Positions 9,856-21,092 of a stretch of 64,000 nt of DNA are shown piece after piece. The position numbers and the translations under genes were made by a program. This DNA comes from Phytopythium helicoides. Its lineage: Eukaryota; Oomycota; Peronosporomycetes; Pythiales; Pythiaceae. The notes below the pieces were generated by a model. The model was not told the DNA's origin. It did no database searches and saw only the letters and a program-made list of their open reading frames with translations. Each line of letters starts with the position of its first letter. Within the stretch, counting starts at the first letter, position 1. The stretch is taken from NCBI GenBank assembly GCA_024867545.1, contig JANFNE010000039.1, positions 434,001 to 498,000 of the forward strand. The letters run 5' to 3'.

Positions 9856-11674
9856 ATGCGCCGTGCGCTCCGAAGCATCGGCAGCTTGTGGCAGTCTGCA
9901 CAGGTTGAATACCATGGAGAATACTCAGCTCCTCGACTTAAGAACCTTGCCACCTTTTATACCCGAGCTAGCATCGTACATGTAATAGCTGTGGTTATCG
10001 TGTCTACGTTTCCGTGTCTTCTTGTTGTCGTCGGTGCCGACTTCATCCCTCTGAGTCCAACCGAAGCGGGATACGCTGGTAACAAGGGGTTTTGGATTCG
10101 CAGCTTCATCGTCATTTCCATAGCGTCGCTCTCACTTATCGAACTGATTCAGCGCGCGGCTAATTTACCTCTCATGCGATTTACACGCTCGATATTGACT
10201 AGTGCTTTTGTGGGACTCTTCTCTACAGCTGTCAGTGTTGCTACCGCCGCGTTGATAGGTTTTCCAATACCATTCTTTACTCTTACGGCATCTACCTCTT
10301 TTATGACGAGTCTTTCGGTGTGTCTCGCGATCTCTTGGAGGCCATTCTTTGTAGAGGACCGCAGTCGTTGGGCGAAAACAGTCGAATACATCAAGATCCT
10401 TTTGACTCAAGCAATCTCTACGACCATCTACCCGGTGTATTTCTTCGTTTTCCGACAGCTCGCACCAATATCCCAAGCTTGCTTTTCGCTAGTCCTCCCT
10501 TTACTTCGCGTGGTGCTCAAAAACGTCAGCAGTCGTTGCTATCGGTGTCACGTCGACCTCCGACCAGAGGAAACTGTACTAAACATTGAACTTCTCTCAT
10601 CGTTGTTCGTGACATTCAGTATGCAGAGCTCTACTACGATTCTGCCGGTGGTGTTGCTCACAGCAGTTGACATCATCCATCTGTGTGCGTCTGTTAGCGA
10701 CCTTCACCAGTTATCATGTGATTTAAACCAAACCCGGAGGCACATTTACTCGCTTCAAAGTAGACAAACTTCTCGTGCGATTGCTGTCCATAATTTAAAC
10801 ACTGCGAGATGCGGTATCCTTCATGAAGCGCTCGCCATCATCAATCAAGCCGATGAAGTACAGGCTCGACGATTCACCGCCAAACCCACCGCTCGCTCGT
10901 TTGGGACTTGGCGCATCAACCCCGTACCGCTAGAATCTAAAGCGTCTATCAAAACCATTTCAACAAAATCGAATCGAGCTACAAAGATTATACCGCGACC
11001 AGCACCAAAACAAGTCAATGTCGTTGGTCCCGTAGCTCCGTGCACACCATCGCCTGCGTCTCGTCAAGCGACTCTAAGAGGCACCTCAACCAGTGCACAG
11101 CTGATCTATCAACAAGAGCTCTTTGTCTTACAAACATTGCGTTTCCTACACGCGACGGAATATGTCGTACTCGTCGAGTTTACAGAGATCATCATCCCGA
11201 GTATTTATCGTACGTACTCTGACAGCTCATGGATGCGCTATTGATGTCAATGTTTGCTGACTATGTAGATATTGTGTCCCGTGGTCGCATAGTGATCTAC
11301 CTGTCCGTCGTTATCCAACTTCCCAACCGACAATATTATCCACAGCTCGAAGACATGGATGCTTTGCAGTACCACCAACTCGTCTTTAATCTGGCTGTTT
11401 ACGCCAGTTTAGAACTGCTGACATTTCTACTGCTCAACTGGATCGTATGGCGTCGTATCAGGTTCTCGCTGTTACACCAGCTTAGTTTTGTCCTGGAGCA
11501 CCAGTGTCGAACGGTGCAGGCTAAGCTTGTGCTGTGGGTTGTTTACGTCGTGCAATGCACTCTCGCTCACTGCGGTACGATGTCATTCGATTTGCTAATG
11601 TAATTCACTTCTCACGTTCCAATGCACACCCAGGTGCAGACTACACCTTTCAATTCAAATGGCTGCGGGAGTAG
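9856..11674 (+). CDS. Multi-pass membrane protein family member B, function unknown
   Basis: Three exons (9856-11209, 11293-11574, 11634-11674) give 558 residues. Splice phases are the same as in the other members. I count about nine hydrophobic segments: residues ~35-60, 80-103, 115-145 and 150-168, two around 190-230, one after the DLRPEETV motif, one at LRFLHATEYVVLVEF running into exon 2, and two in exon 2. The loop between the DLRPEE region and the HATEY helix (about 290-420) is hydrophilic and variable. The C-terminus is the conserved DYTFQFKWL. The acceptor at 11292 is preferred over one at 11268 because it reproduces LIYLSVVIQLPN of member A. I recognise no named family. A transporter or sensor is possible but nothing seen proves it. 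Confidence 0.75.
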
Positions 11675-11680
11675 ACACTT

Positions 11681-12359
11681 GTGCAAGCAGCAATACGATT
11701 CTTAGCAGATTCATCACTTCGTCCACTTTGTCTTGCTCTCATCGAATCACACACCATCATAAGCTGAGTTCCATGACCCGTATTTCCGCCAGCAACTTTC
11801 TTGCTTTGAACTCTGGCTGGAGCAGACCACCAGATCACCTCGAGTGCGGCGACATACATAATCATAATGACCCCACCCTGACTTCTCAACGAAATTGCAT
11901 ATGATCTCCTCGAAACTAGGCCAACTGAGAAGGAAGAAATTCATGCAAAGCGAACATTGAATGCGTTGGTTTTGCTAGATTTCATCATCGATTCATCTAC
12001 GATGCGTTTCTTCCTTCTGTCGAGACATTTGGTAATGAAGCTGTAGCCGTGATTCGCAGCTCACTTCGACAGAATGGAGAAGTTCATTGGACAGGTTCTG
12101 CGTCTGCTCCTTCGTGGTGTCGAGCCGAGGTGTCAAAACCTCGAGATCCAGCTCGTGATCTCTACCTTGCAATGGTCTCTCAACTACTTCGGAACGTCAT
12201 TTTCGTCCATTCGATGTGACTTTAGCTTCCCGTCAGGAGTTGACCATCATCTCATTTCGATTGTCTTGGCTCCAGACGTTAGCTACCCAGCTCGCACCAG
12301 CAGTTCCCGCCATTGTCATGGCATCACCTCGCAGCACTCATCCTTGATCTCGTCGGGCT
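11681..12359 (+). pseudogene. Decayed coding relic with several frameshifts, helical protein of unknown family
   Basis: Between member B and FANCL the plus strand shows protein-like stretches that jump frame. They are AAIRFLADSSLRPLCLALIE (from 11681), HDPYFRQQLSCFELWLEQ (from 11766), AYDLLETRPTEKEEIHAKRT (from 11891), SVETFGNEAVAVIRSSLRQN (from about 12019) and ELTIISFRLSWLQTLATQLA (from about 12237). The pieces are short, separated by stops, and show no consistent splice sites. The FELWLEQ piece is faintly like Raptor-type ARM proteins, but I cannot assign the family. This is inference from coding character only. It could also be the 3' part of a poorly assembled gene. Confidence 0.35.
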
Positions 12360-12410
12360 CAACTTTTTCAAAATCCCAAAAAGTCCTCTCGCCGTCCAAG
12401 TGGTCTCCGC

Positions 12411-13616
12411 ATGCCGCTGTACCCCGTGGACGCGAGCGGCTCGTGCGCCTGCGGCTTCGTGCGCGTGGGCAACACGGAGCTGCGCGTCTGCGTCTCCGGC
12501 GCGCGTCGCGACTCCTCCGGCCGCTTGTCGTTCGAGCGCGCGCGGCTACAAGCAGCGCCGGCGCTCTCGGCGCTGCTGGCGCCGCACATGTCGGCACTGC
12601 GCGCGCGCATGGCGCAGGCCACGACGCTCCAGGGGCTCGCGGCGCAGCTGCAGGAGCTGGCGGCGCTTTCTCTGCGGGCGTCGGGCGAGCAGACGGCCGC
12701 GGGCGAGGCGAAGCTGCCGGACGCCAAGCACTACGCGCGGCTGCTGGACGAGCTGGACGCTCTAGGCTGGAGCAGAGTCGCGGAGCTCAGCGAGGACCTG
12801 AGCAGCGTCGAGCTGCAGGCGGAGGACGCAGCGGGTAGGACGCACAGCGTGCGCGTCGTGCTGCCGGACGAGTATGGAGAGCGGCGGTGGGCTGCTGCGA
12901 GGGACAGGAGGCAGCGAGTCACGCCGGTCCAGTGCTTCGTGGACGCCCCCGAGGCACTGCAGGTGGTCGTGACGCAGGAGGAGAGCGTGCTGGCGAGCGT
13001 GGTGAGGCAGTTCGAGGGCTTTCTCGCCAAGTTCCAGGTCTTCTGGGCCGTGCTGGACGACCTGGACAAGCACACGTGCGTGCTCGAGCCGCAGCACCCT
13101 ACTCGAGCCACGGGCAGACGCCGCATCGCGCTCGAGAAGCACGTGTCCGTGCAGGTGGAGATCGACCCGGCCGCCCCTATGAGTGTCTGTGAGCTGAGCT
13201 TTTTCGGCAACGACGCGGCCGTGGGTCCACTGAGGGAGCGGTGGAACGGATCGCTGTTCCAGTGGGACGAAGCACGATCGCCTCGCGAGAACCTCGCGGT
13301 TGTGCTGGATGTGGCGTTCCCGTCTCCATCAGAGCGCAAGATGGAAGAATTTGCAATCGAGTGCGGCATTTGCTACTCGTACAGGCTAGAAGAAGGCGAC
13401 GACGATGGCGAAACGACCACGGCCTCCGCGACAAGCAAAAGCAGGACGAAAATCCCCGATCGGTTGTGCGAGAACCACAGCTGCAACCGGCCGTTCCACG
13501 AGAAGTGCCTGTTTGACTGGCTGAAGGCGCTGCCGACCGCGCGCCAGTCGTTCAACACGGTCTTTGGCGAGTGCCCGTATTGCCGCGAAGCGATCAGCGC
13601 CAAGTTCGTGATGTGA
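12411..13616 (+). CDS. FANCL: Fanconi anaemia E3 ubiquitin ligase FANCL
   Basis: A single exon encodes 401 residues. The C-terminal RING variant is diagnostic: ECGICYSY, then a Ser/Thr insert, CENHSCNRPFHEKCLFDWL, RQSFNTVFGECPYC. This matches the FANCL RING/PHD-like domain that recruits the E2 UBE2T and monoubiquitinates FANCD2-FANCI at interstrand crosslinks. The preceding part (about 80-300) corresponds to the two RWD-like (URD) lobes that bind substrate. It contains QFEGFLAKFQVFWAVLDDLDKHTCVLEP and VCELSFFGND. A low-complexity insert (EEGDDDGETTTASATS) sits between the first two zinc-ligand pairs of the RING, longer than in animal FANCL. The ATG is in a GC-rich start region directly after the decayed spacer. 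The end of the protein (ISAKFVM) is compact. Confidence 0.93.
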   Translation: MPLYPVDASGSCACGFVRVGNTELRVCVSGARRDSSGRLSFERARLQAAPALSALLAPHMSALRARMAQATTLQGLAAQLQELAALSLRASGEQTAAGEAKLPDAKHYARLLDELDALGWSRVAELSEDLSSVELQAEDAAGRTHSVRVVLPDEYGERRWAAARDRRQRVTPVQCFVDAPEALQVVVTQEESVLASVVRQFEGFLAKFQVFWAVLDDLDKHTCVLEPQHPTRATGRRRIALEKHVSVQVEIDPAAPMSVCELSFFGNDAAVGPLRERWNGSLFQWDEARSPRENLAVVLDVAFPSPSERKMEEFAIECGICYSYRLEEGDDDGETTTASATSKSRTKIPDRLCENHSCNRPFHEKCLFDWLKALPTARQSFNTVFGECPYCREAISAKFVM

Positions 13617-14587
13617 TCAGCAGGCGAACTAAACAAAATAATAATGCTGCTGGATGATGAACCATGTGCACTTGCTATCAAGCTCACTGTTTCGCTCGCA
13701 TGCTATTGAACTGGAAGTTGCTGAAGGCAGTGGTTTGCCCTAGAAGACTTCTTCAAACCACCAAAGCGACAATGGTCGTTACCAAGTTGTCGCTCGCTTT
13801 TACCAAATGCGTTTGTGATAAAGCAGGAAGTAGCCATCAACCAACTGCATCTACTGAGAGCTCAAGCATTAGCGAGGCTCGTGTTGGGGCTGGAATCCTT
13901 CTCACACGCGCAGTGAGTGAGAGGACAGACGGACGCCACAATTGATGCAGCTTCAACATGCAAAGTTCAGACAGGCATCGTCACTATAGCGAGTCGGTCC
14001 TTCTCGGTTCACCTGAGGTGAACCGCCAATTGAACCGCACGGGCAGCCAGCCAGTCATTCGCTCGATGAAACGGACGCCCGAGTCGCCCGTTGCGCTCCT
14101 CACTCTTCGAATCGACGACAAGCGCACAGGTCTCTTTTTGGTGTCGTCTGTATTGGTGGCGGCGTGGCAGTGTGTCGGCCGCTCCTGCTTCGACGTATGC
14201 GATGACGATCCACTTTTACAATTTTCAGACTAGAGTTTCTGAATCCAGGGGGTAGTAGCCTTGGTTGATGAGCAATTTACTCCGAGCATACGCATCCATC
14301 CATCCATCGTTTTGCATATGTGCATGTGAGCTTCTCGAGACGGACAGGGGTGATGAATACCTTACCAAATTAACCATCTTTCGGGTCTGATTTCCATTCG
14401 TGATGGACCCTCACAGGATTACTGACCTTCCGCTCACCAACACCATTGCATTTTATCCACGTTGCATGTCGCTCGTCGAGCTCCCAAGTGTGATGAACAC
14501 GTCGTAGACACCAATTGAGTCAATCCTTGCTTGGGATTTGAGATGGAGAACGTCTAAACATGTCTTTACTCGTTGCTCTAGCACTGC
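13617..14587. other. Intergenic spacer with one doubtful small ORF and a palindrome
   Basis: Nearly 1 kb between convergent genes. A plus-strand ORF at 13958-14233 (91 codons) looks moderately protein-like and contains one hydrophobic segment (LFLVSSVLVAAW), but has no homology I recognise. A perfect palindrome with 9-bp arms around one base lies at 14006-14024. The rest shows nothing clear. Confidence 0.35.
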
Positions 14588-17500
14588 TTAGCAAGGCAGG
14601 CCCGGTGCCTTAAGAACGTCTACGCGGTCGAGGCGGCAGCAGCCGAGAATCTGCTCAGGCAGCTCATCCTCGGTCTCACCCTGAAGCACGAAGGCCACGT
14701 CGATGACAAGCTTCGTGGTCTTGTCGAGCAGCAGGTGGATGCCACGCCGAGCAATATATGAAAATGTGTGGATGTCCACGTCGATCTCGGTGCTGCCCTC
14801 ACCAAAGTGGTAGATGCGATGTTGAGGTCGCGTGAGCACGGGTGTCGCGTTGTGGCTCACCAGCAGCTTCTTGGCCATCCCCGAGAGGCCGCACTCATCC
14901 TGGTTAGTCACTTGTGCGATCACCTTGAACCGATCCGTGAGTGACGTGTCTCCGCCGGCGTCAAGGAACCGCCGGAACAACCGCAGCGTGGTCGATTTCG
15001 GGTCTTTCAGCTCCTGGAGGAAGCACAGCAGCTAGTTAGTCGATAGAATGTTGGGATACCATGAGTTTCCGCAGCTCACCTCGCAAATCTCTGCAGGAAT
15101 TTTCCAGTACAGCACGAGACTGTAGCCGGGGCCATCGCTCGACGCGTCTCCCCAAACGCTTGGCCCATAAGAAGGGAGCTGAGGGGGCATAATAGCACAG
15201 AGTCCGTTGGTTAGCGTTCTTGGTGATGGCACACTGAAAAAAAAAAAAAAAAACTCAAGCCTGAGCGATGGCTCACCTGAGCGTTGATGATAAACAGCTT
15301 CTCTTTTGAGAGTTCCGCTGGGAACTCGACTCGCTGAGCGATCATATCGACCTTGCTGTCCGTGCGCACGAGATCGGCAGCTACAAACTCAAACAGCGCA
15401 GGCTGGGACGTCTGCAAAGTTGACCACAGCATTCGAAGCCGTTAGCTCGACGAAACAAAATTCCTCAACGAATAATCGTTTGCGCACCTGCTTGCGGCGC
15501 AGCCGGCTGTACTCTGGTCCGCGAACTGAAAACGTCTCGGCGTTGGATGTCGACCACGCGTGTGCCACATCCCCGGCATTGCCGCTAGTGTTGTGAGTCG
15601 AACGCCCCATCGAGCTTCCCATTTGAATCTTTTTGAACGTCCCCGATAAACTCGCGCTAGGGACTCGATTGATCCCACCTGCGACAGGAGCAGGCCGAGC
15701 ATGTTGCCTCGCTGATGATACTGATCGACTCTTGACACTCTTGGTCGCCGCTGGCTTGTGAAGGCAGCACTTTTGTGGGTCACTGCATTTTGAAACCCCT
15801 GAAGCCGCGCTATTGGATGCATTCCACGCGGTTTGTGCATGCTTCGGATTGTAGATCAGCATGGTGTACGCACACGTGATGACAATGCAGACAAACACAC
15901 GGGATAGCACGCTCTCCCCAGCCAGAAGCTTGACTGCAGCGATATTGACCATGAAGCCAAGTATCATGCATTGCTTCTTGCCCTCGACAGAAATCTCCAA
16001 ACTCCAGTCCGAGCTATCTGACTGGCGAATTACAGAAGGTGACGGGAAACTTGTAACAATAGGCGGCGGAACAGGCTTCGAATTCCCAACTGGTGGTGGC
16101 GGGTTTTCATCTGCTGATGCCTCGTCAGATGAACCAGGAGCAGGGCTACCATCAGCACTTTCTGGCGGGACATCGTGAGATTCAGCATGCTGTAAACGGT
16201 CTTGAAGCAATCCCTGTCGGTAGAGCTGCTGATGACTCAGTACAGGAGCAGTATTAGGAGCTCCGTTCTGAAGATGCTTCCGATTGATAGCCTCTGCGAT
16301 AGCATGAGTCCATCGGTCAAAGTCCGATTCATTTTCTGCACATAGCTATTGAACAAGGATGGTCAGATGCGCTGTACTTCAATAAACAAAACAAGCAACC
16401 AATTGCATTTGATGTACCTTGTACTGGACTCCACGTTTGGACTCGATTTCGCGAAGAGACAGTGTTGACACCTGGAAGAAGAAGCTTGTAGGTGCATTCT
16501 TGGCGAGTGACTTCTCGAAGAATAGTGATACATTGTCCAGATTGAGGTCGACAGCGCCACGATACCACGGATGGGACATATTCAGATACAGCATATGTTG
16601 ATGTTGCTGTGAGTCCTGCTTGTCTGCTTGAGGCCAATCTCCGACAGAAGGCGCACTACCAGGGGGTACTTGGTTCTTGAGCTCGTCTGCCCTCTCAAAC
16701 TCGTTGTCTTGACCCTCGCTTCGAACACTAACTTCACTTACACGCTCGCCTTCAGAGGGCTCAGCTGTGTCACCCACGGTAGCTGCTGATGCTATTGGGC
16801 TGGTATTCAGACGAACAATGTTGCCGTTTTGACTTGCTGGGATATGGTTTGCTGGGTTATGGCGATAGTAGGATAGGATTCCGCGTTGTCGATCAAGCAC
16901 AAACCACCGGCGATGCCATGAACGCTTGGTCCATTTGCCGTCTCCGATTTTGTGCAGATAACCACAAACATAATTCTTGGTCACTTGAGTTTCCGACGAG
17001 AAAGAGTAGCCTGCCCCAAGCATTGTTGCGGCGTCGCCTTCGCCGTAAGAAGACCTACCTTGAGACCCGCTCTGAGATTTGCCGACGTGCAGGATACTTC
17101 TACCCACATGTCCGACCTTTGAAATGCCTCCACCAACTGCTTTACCAATATTTCGCCCCATCTTTTGAACTCCTCTTGATCGCGAACCCCGTGTTCGCCG
17201 CGATTGCCCTGAAGCTGAAGGGTAAAATGGATCGTTCACTGATGCTGGGGTAGGCGGAGCTTCTTGACTCAGTCGAATCGGAGCTTTGTCCATCTCTGTA
17301 TCGACAACAGCGGAAGTGGTTTCATCTCGACTGTCTGAAGTCGAGCCCTCCCGCAGCGAGCTGCCAAGATCGTCCATTTCCGATATCTGATCCGAATCAT
17401 ACAGCTCATCGGAGTCGTCGTCGCCGCTATCTTCGCCTCCGATAAAGTCAAAGGAGCTGAAATTGGATCCGTTGCTCTTCTCACCTTGGCGAAACGACGG

Positions 17501-18537
17501 ACTCCTGTTCAGCGGGTCTCTAACGGTATCAAGTAGTCGTAAGGTGCCGAATTGTGTGAGGAGAAAAAGAGTTTGGGCAAGAAACTCACACTGTCGATAG
17601 ATACTCTTCCGTCGTCCTCAGCAACAGCGGATTGACTGCGACTGGGGATGGCGGCAAATGGACTGCCAAAAACTGAGCATGGATGCAAGTTAGTATCGCG
17701 TCCAGAGCCAGCAGCAGATCGTTACGAAGCGCCACTCACGTCCATGACGCCTGGATACTTGCGGACCCAGCCCACGAACTGCGTGAACGTAAGCGTGGCG
17801 GCCATGGGCAAGTCGCACTCTTCAAATACGGCGTACAGCTCCTTGGGGATCGTGTCGAGCTCCTCCAGGTAGCCCAGCAGGTAGAGGTAGTCCTTCTCTG
17901 CGATACATCCCTCGCTCTCCCTGCTCAATCGCTCAATTAGATCGGCTGCAGTCGTGCGCTCATTGCAGTCGTGCGCGCACCTTTCCCCCGAGTAGACGAT
18001 GTTGTACATGGTAAAAATGTAGCTAATGCGGTCCTCGGTGTTCCCCCTGGCAGCAGCATCTCGTGAGTAGGGCACGCAACCGCATCCCAGCCTCTACACG
18101 CACTCGTAAGCCAGCGCGAGGATGGCGATGAAGGCCTCCTTGGACACGACGTCTCCCGGGATGTCCTCGAAGCACTGCATGGTCACCTCTACCGCAAGAT
18201 CGGCGTCAGCTCCGTCCTGGGTCCGCGTTCGCCGCGCCACGCACCGCCAAAGAGCGCGCGGAAGAGCTTGGAGCCCAGCAGATCGCCCTTGCGCACCACG
18301 TAGCGGTGCTCGTCGTCCTCCACGGCGTCGCCCTGCGCGCAGCGGCCGTGAGCACCTCCCGGTTTCCCCTGCGACCGCCTGTCTCCTCACCTTGAACGTG
18401 AGCCACGCGACTGTGAACTCGCCGCCGTCGACTGCCGCGCCAGAGAAGGTCAGTGAGCTGATTAGCGACGCAGAGAGGCCGCCCAGACACGCACACGGCC
18501 GGTAGAGCGCGCGCTGCTTGGACGCGGCGCCGCCCAT
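14588..18537 (-). CDS. EF-hand-like / PH / EDR2-C (DUF1336) membrane-associated lipid-signalling protein
   Basis: I assemble ten exons: 18537-18391, 18332-18245, 18188-18098, 18046-17740, 17672-17590, 17519-16418, 16345-15488, 15411-15277, 15178-15080 and 15013-14588. All phases agree and give 1111 residues. The start MGGAASK fits N-myristoylation. Residues about 60-200 form a degenerate EF-hand-like region (AFIAILALAYEC, RISYIFTMYNIV) without a classical calcium loop. A PH domain (about 418-622) runs from YVCGYLHKIGDGKW to ENESDFDRWTHAI and carries a roughly 90-residue insert. A hydrophobic hairpin lies at about 731-770. DUF1336 (about 868-1111) is clear: FSVRGPEY, KLFIINAQLP, YSLVLYW. Plant EDR2 is PH-START-DUF1336; here no START domain is seen. 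A role at membranes or in lipid sensing is inferred. A poly-A run (15238-15253) lies in intron 8. Confidence 0.82.
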
Positions 18538-19598
18538 GGCGCCCGGCGACTCCGCGGCGGGAAATGACTTGGAACGAGTATGCAGCGGTTACGGCACCAC
18601 CGCACGCAGGGTGCACCTACCAGCGAAAAAAGTATACGGCCGCAAAGATTGCCACGTACCAGGTGGTGGTATTTTGTCATAAAGGGAGGATAAAAGAGGG
18701 AAATTGACATCGTAGCGTTTAAATTATGGTTGAGATGGTCACGTTTTCAGCTAGAGAGATGTAATATACTCACTATATGACTGAATGGCGTGCTGTTGCG
18801 GCCGTGAGCGACGAGCCGACGACGCGAGCCAGTGCTGCTTCAACCACTGGCGCTCGGCACCGTAGGATCGGAGAGACGATACCTACCAGTCCAAGAGCTC
18901 ATCACGCCAAGCTGCAGTCGCGATGGCCTAGCGGTGGGGATGGAGAGGTCTGCGAGACTGGTCGCGTCGCTGCGTTGCAGTAGAGAGCTGCCAATGTGCT
19001 CACGGAAGGTCTCAATGGAGTCGTCCAACTAGCGAACAGCCCATATCAGGTCCCTGATCTGGCCTTCTGCTGCTGAATGGATGGAATTCGCAGCTCCAAG
19101 CGATCCGAAGGTGTTGCCACCTTTTCCTTCCTTTGCAACGCGCCACCACCACGCTCGACCACCAGACGCTGGTCCTGTGTGTACCGTACTGACTTGTCAA
19201 GCGTGGCGGTCGGCTGGCGGCCATCGGCGGCGTAAGCGGTGACGACACTAGCTCGATCATGATGCGCTAATGATTATCATTTGTGCTATATATATACGTT
19301 TTCACAAGCCAATATTCAATACAAAATACGCAGAACATCTATTCATTTGGACGTTCCACCGATTCCTGCAGGCGCTGCACATCGGCGGAGACCGAGGGAG
19401 ACGTTCGACCCGCTGGTGAGCGCGATGGCAGGTCCCACTCGCCTCGTGCGCCGCTCGGCTATGCGCGGAGGCTGACAGATGACGCGGGTGCCCCAGCAGC
19501 TCAGCGGGAAGCTCGGCGGCCTCGTGCGTGGCCGCCGACGTTCAGTTCGACCAGCTCATTGCGCGATTCGCCGCTTGCCACGCCCTCCGACTGCAGTG
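18538..19598. other. Intergenic region with a possible small minus-strand gene or relic
   Basis: About 1 kb between divergent genes. On the minus strand, 19128-18841 reads as a helical, protein-like string (GNTFGSLGAANSIHSAAEGQ, then IRDLIWAVR) interrupted by an in-frame TAG at 19032-19030. It continues LDDSIETFREHIGSSLLQR and ends near a GTAGGT donor, with a possible last exon down to about 18776. There is no good ATG. It may be a relic or an exon whose acceptor is the TAG. The proximal 200 bp before 19599 presumably hold the acyltransferase promoter; no motif is certain. Confidence 0.3.
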
Positions 19599-21092
19599 AT
19601 GGCGCCGATCTCGACCTCCAGCAAGGGACTGCCGCTCGTGCAACTGCGCGGATACGAGCGCTTCAACTCGGCCGTGGACGACGCGTGCACCAAGGTGGCG
19701 CACGTCATGCTGCTGCGAGGACCGACCGAGGAGCTGCTGGCCCACCTGCCGACCGCCTTCATGCACGCGCTCAACCTCCACCCTCGCATCCGCGCGCTGC
19801 AGGTGCGAGAGCCTGCGCAGCACTCGGAGATCCAGCCGCTGCTGACGCTCGAGGACATTGCGACTCGCCGGCTTCTGCGCATTCGCGACACCTCGAGTGA
19901 CGAGGAGGCCAACGGAGCCTGGAAGACACACGTGCAGGAGGAGACCATGGTTCCGTTCAACCGCTACGAGGAACTGCCGACCTTCCTGGAGGTCTGGGCC
20001 GACCGCGACGGCCAGTTCACGCGGCTATTCCTCTTCTCGGACCACTACATGTGCGATGGATTCTCCGGCCGAGCGATCCTCAACGACACGCTCATCCGGA
20101 TCTCCAAGCTTTCTCGAGGCGAAGTCGTCGAGCACATGGAGCACCCGCTGCGCAAGGGTCCGTACAACCTCCTGCTAGATGCCTACACGTACTCCACGCC
20201 GCTGACCGAGTTCGCCATCAAGATGCTGTATAACGTGGTGCGGTCGACGTTCTGCTCGTCCAAGCCGCTGCTGCCGCCGAGGTCGGACCAAGCCGATTTC
20301 GTCTACCCGTACAAGGTCAACCCGAGCTATGCGCGCTTTGACTCGGGCGAGGCTGCCACGCTCCAGCCGGCAGTGGCTCGCTGCAAGGAGGAGAAGGTCT
20401 CGGTCACAGGCGCGGTCACCGCTGCTGTCTTGCTCGCCTATTACTACGCCTCGCAGAAGTACAAGCCAGTCAAGTTCAACGAGAACTTCAAGATCATCAT
20501 GACGATCAGCACGGACCTGCGTCCGCGGTTCCCGGTGAAGATCGAGGAGGACCTCGTAGGCAACTACGCGTCCCTCGTGTCACTCGACCGCCTAAAAACC
20601 AGCGGCGTCAAGCTCGAGCGCAAGTTCTGGGACGTCGCTCGGCAGTGCAAGTCGGACATCGACGCGGCGCTCAAGTCACCCACGATGGCGTTCAGCGATA
20701 TCGCCCTAGACCAGCTCTACGAGGCCTCTGCACTCCCCAAGGCATTCACATCCGACAAGTACGTGATCCCGAACTCATGCACGGGTGACGTCGACATCTC
20801 CAACCTTGGGCAGTACCCATATGCCATGACGCACACGCTCGGCAGTGGCAAGCAGCTCACGATTGACTCGCTGCACCTGTACGAGTCCGTGCCAGGCGTC
20901 GCCATGGGCACGCTCATGTTCGTGTCGTCGACAGACAAGTTCAACTACTCGATGATCCACAAGTACGAGGACGAGGATGGAGACGTGCTCTTCCGCGCGT
21001 ACGTGGCGTTCGCAGAGCACATTGGCAATATCGAGGCGGACACGACCATGGCCGAGGTGTTCACCCGTGTCAAGAGCCAACTGGACGCGTAA
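19599..21092 (+). CDS. HxxxDG acyltransferase 1 (CAT/condensation superfamily, PapA5/alcohol-acetyltransferase-like)
   Basis: A single exon encodes 497 residues from the ATG at 19599. That ATG aligns with the starts of its paralogues and is followed by the shared GLPLVQLRGYERF. The catalytic motif is SDHYMCDGFSG near residue 147. The His acts as general base in chloramphenicol acetyltransferase-fold enzymes that move acyl groups from CoA or carrier proteins to hydroxyls or amines. The second family motif, SNLGQYPY (about 405), replaces the plant BAHD DFGWG, so it is closer to PapA5/AATase types. No signal peptide or membrane segment is seen, so it is probably cytosolic. It heads three tandem genes (with 21521 and 23367) about 430-350 bp apart. 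The substrate is unknown. An upstream ATG at 19479 would add 40 unconserved residues. Confidence 0.85.
   Translation: MAPISTSSKGLPLVQLRGYERFNSAVDDACTKVAHVMLLRGPTEELLAHLPTAFMHALNLHPRIRALQVREPAQHSEIQPLLTLEDIATRRLLRIRDTSSDEEANGAWKTHVQEETMVPFNRYEELPTFLEVWADRDGQFTRLFLFSDHYMCDGFSGRAILNDTLIRISKLSRGEVVEHMEHPLRKGPYNLLLDAYTYSTPLTEFAIKMLYNVVRSTFCSSKPLLPPRSDQADFVYPYKVNPSYARFDSGEAATLQPAVARCKEEKVSVTGAVTAAVLLAYYYASQKYKPVKFNENFKIIMTISTDLRPRFPVKIEEDLVGNYASLVSLDRLKTSGVKLERKFWDVARQCKSDIDAALKSPTMAFSDIALDQLYEASALPKAFTSDKYVIPNSCTGDVDISNLGQYPYAMTHTLGSGKQLTIDSLHLYESVPGVAMGTLMFVSSTDKFNYSMIHKYEDEDGDVLFRAYVAFAEHIGNIEADTTMAEVFTRVKSQLDA

Noticed and set aside
12074..12838. 254-codon plus-strand ORF reaching into FANCL
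   Set aside because: Its second half is out of frame with FANCL and Ala/Arg-rich; the start lies in the relic.
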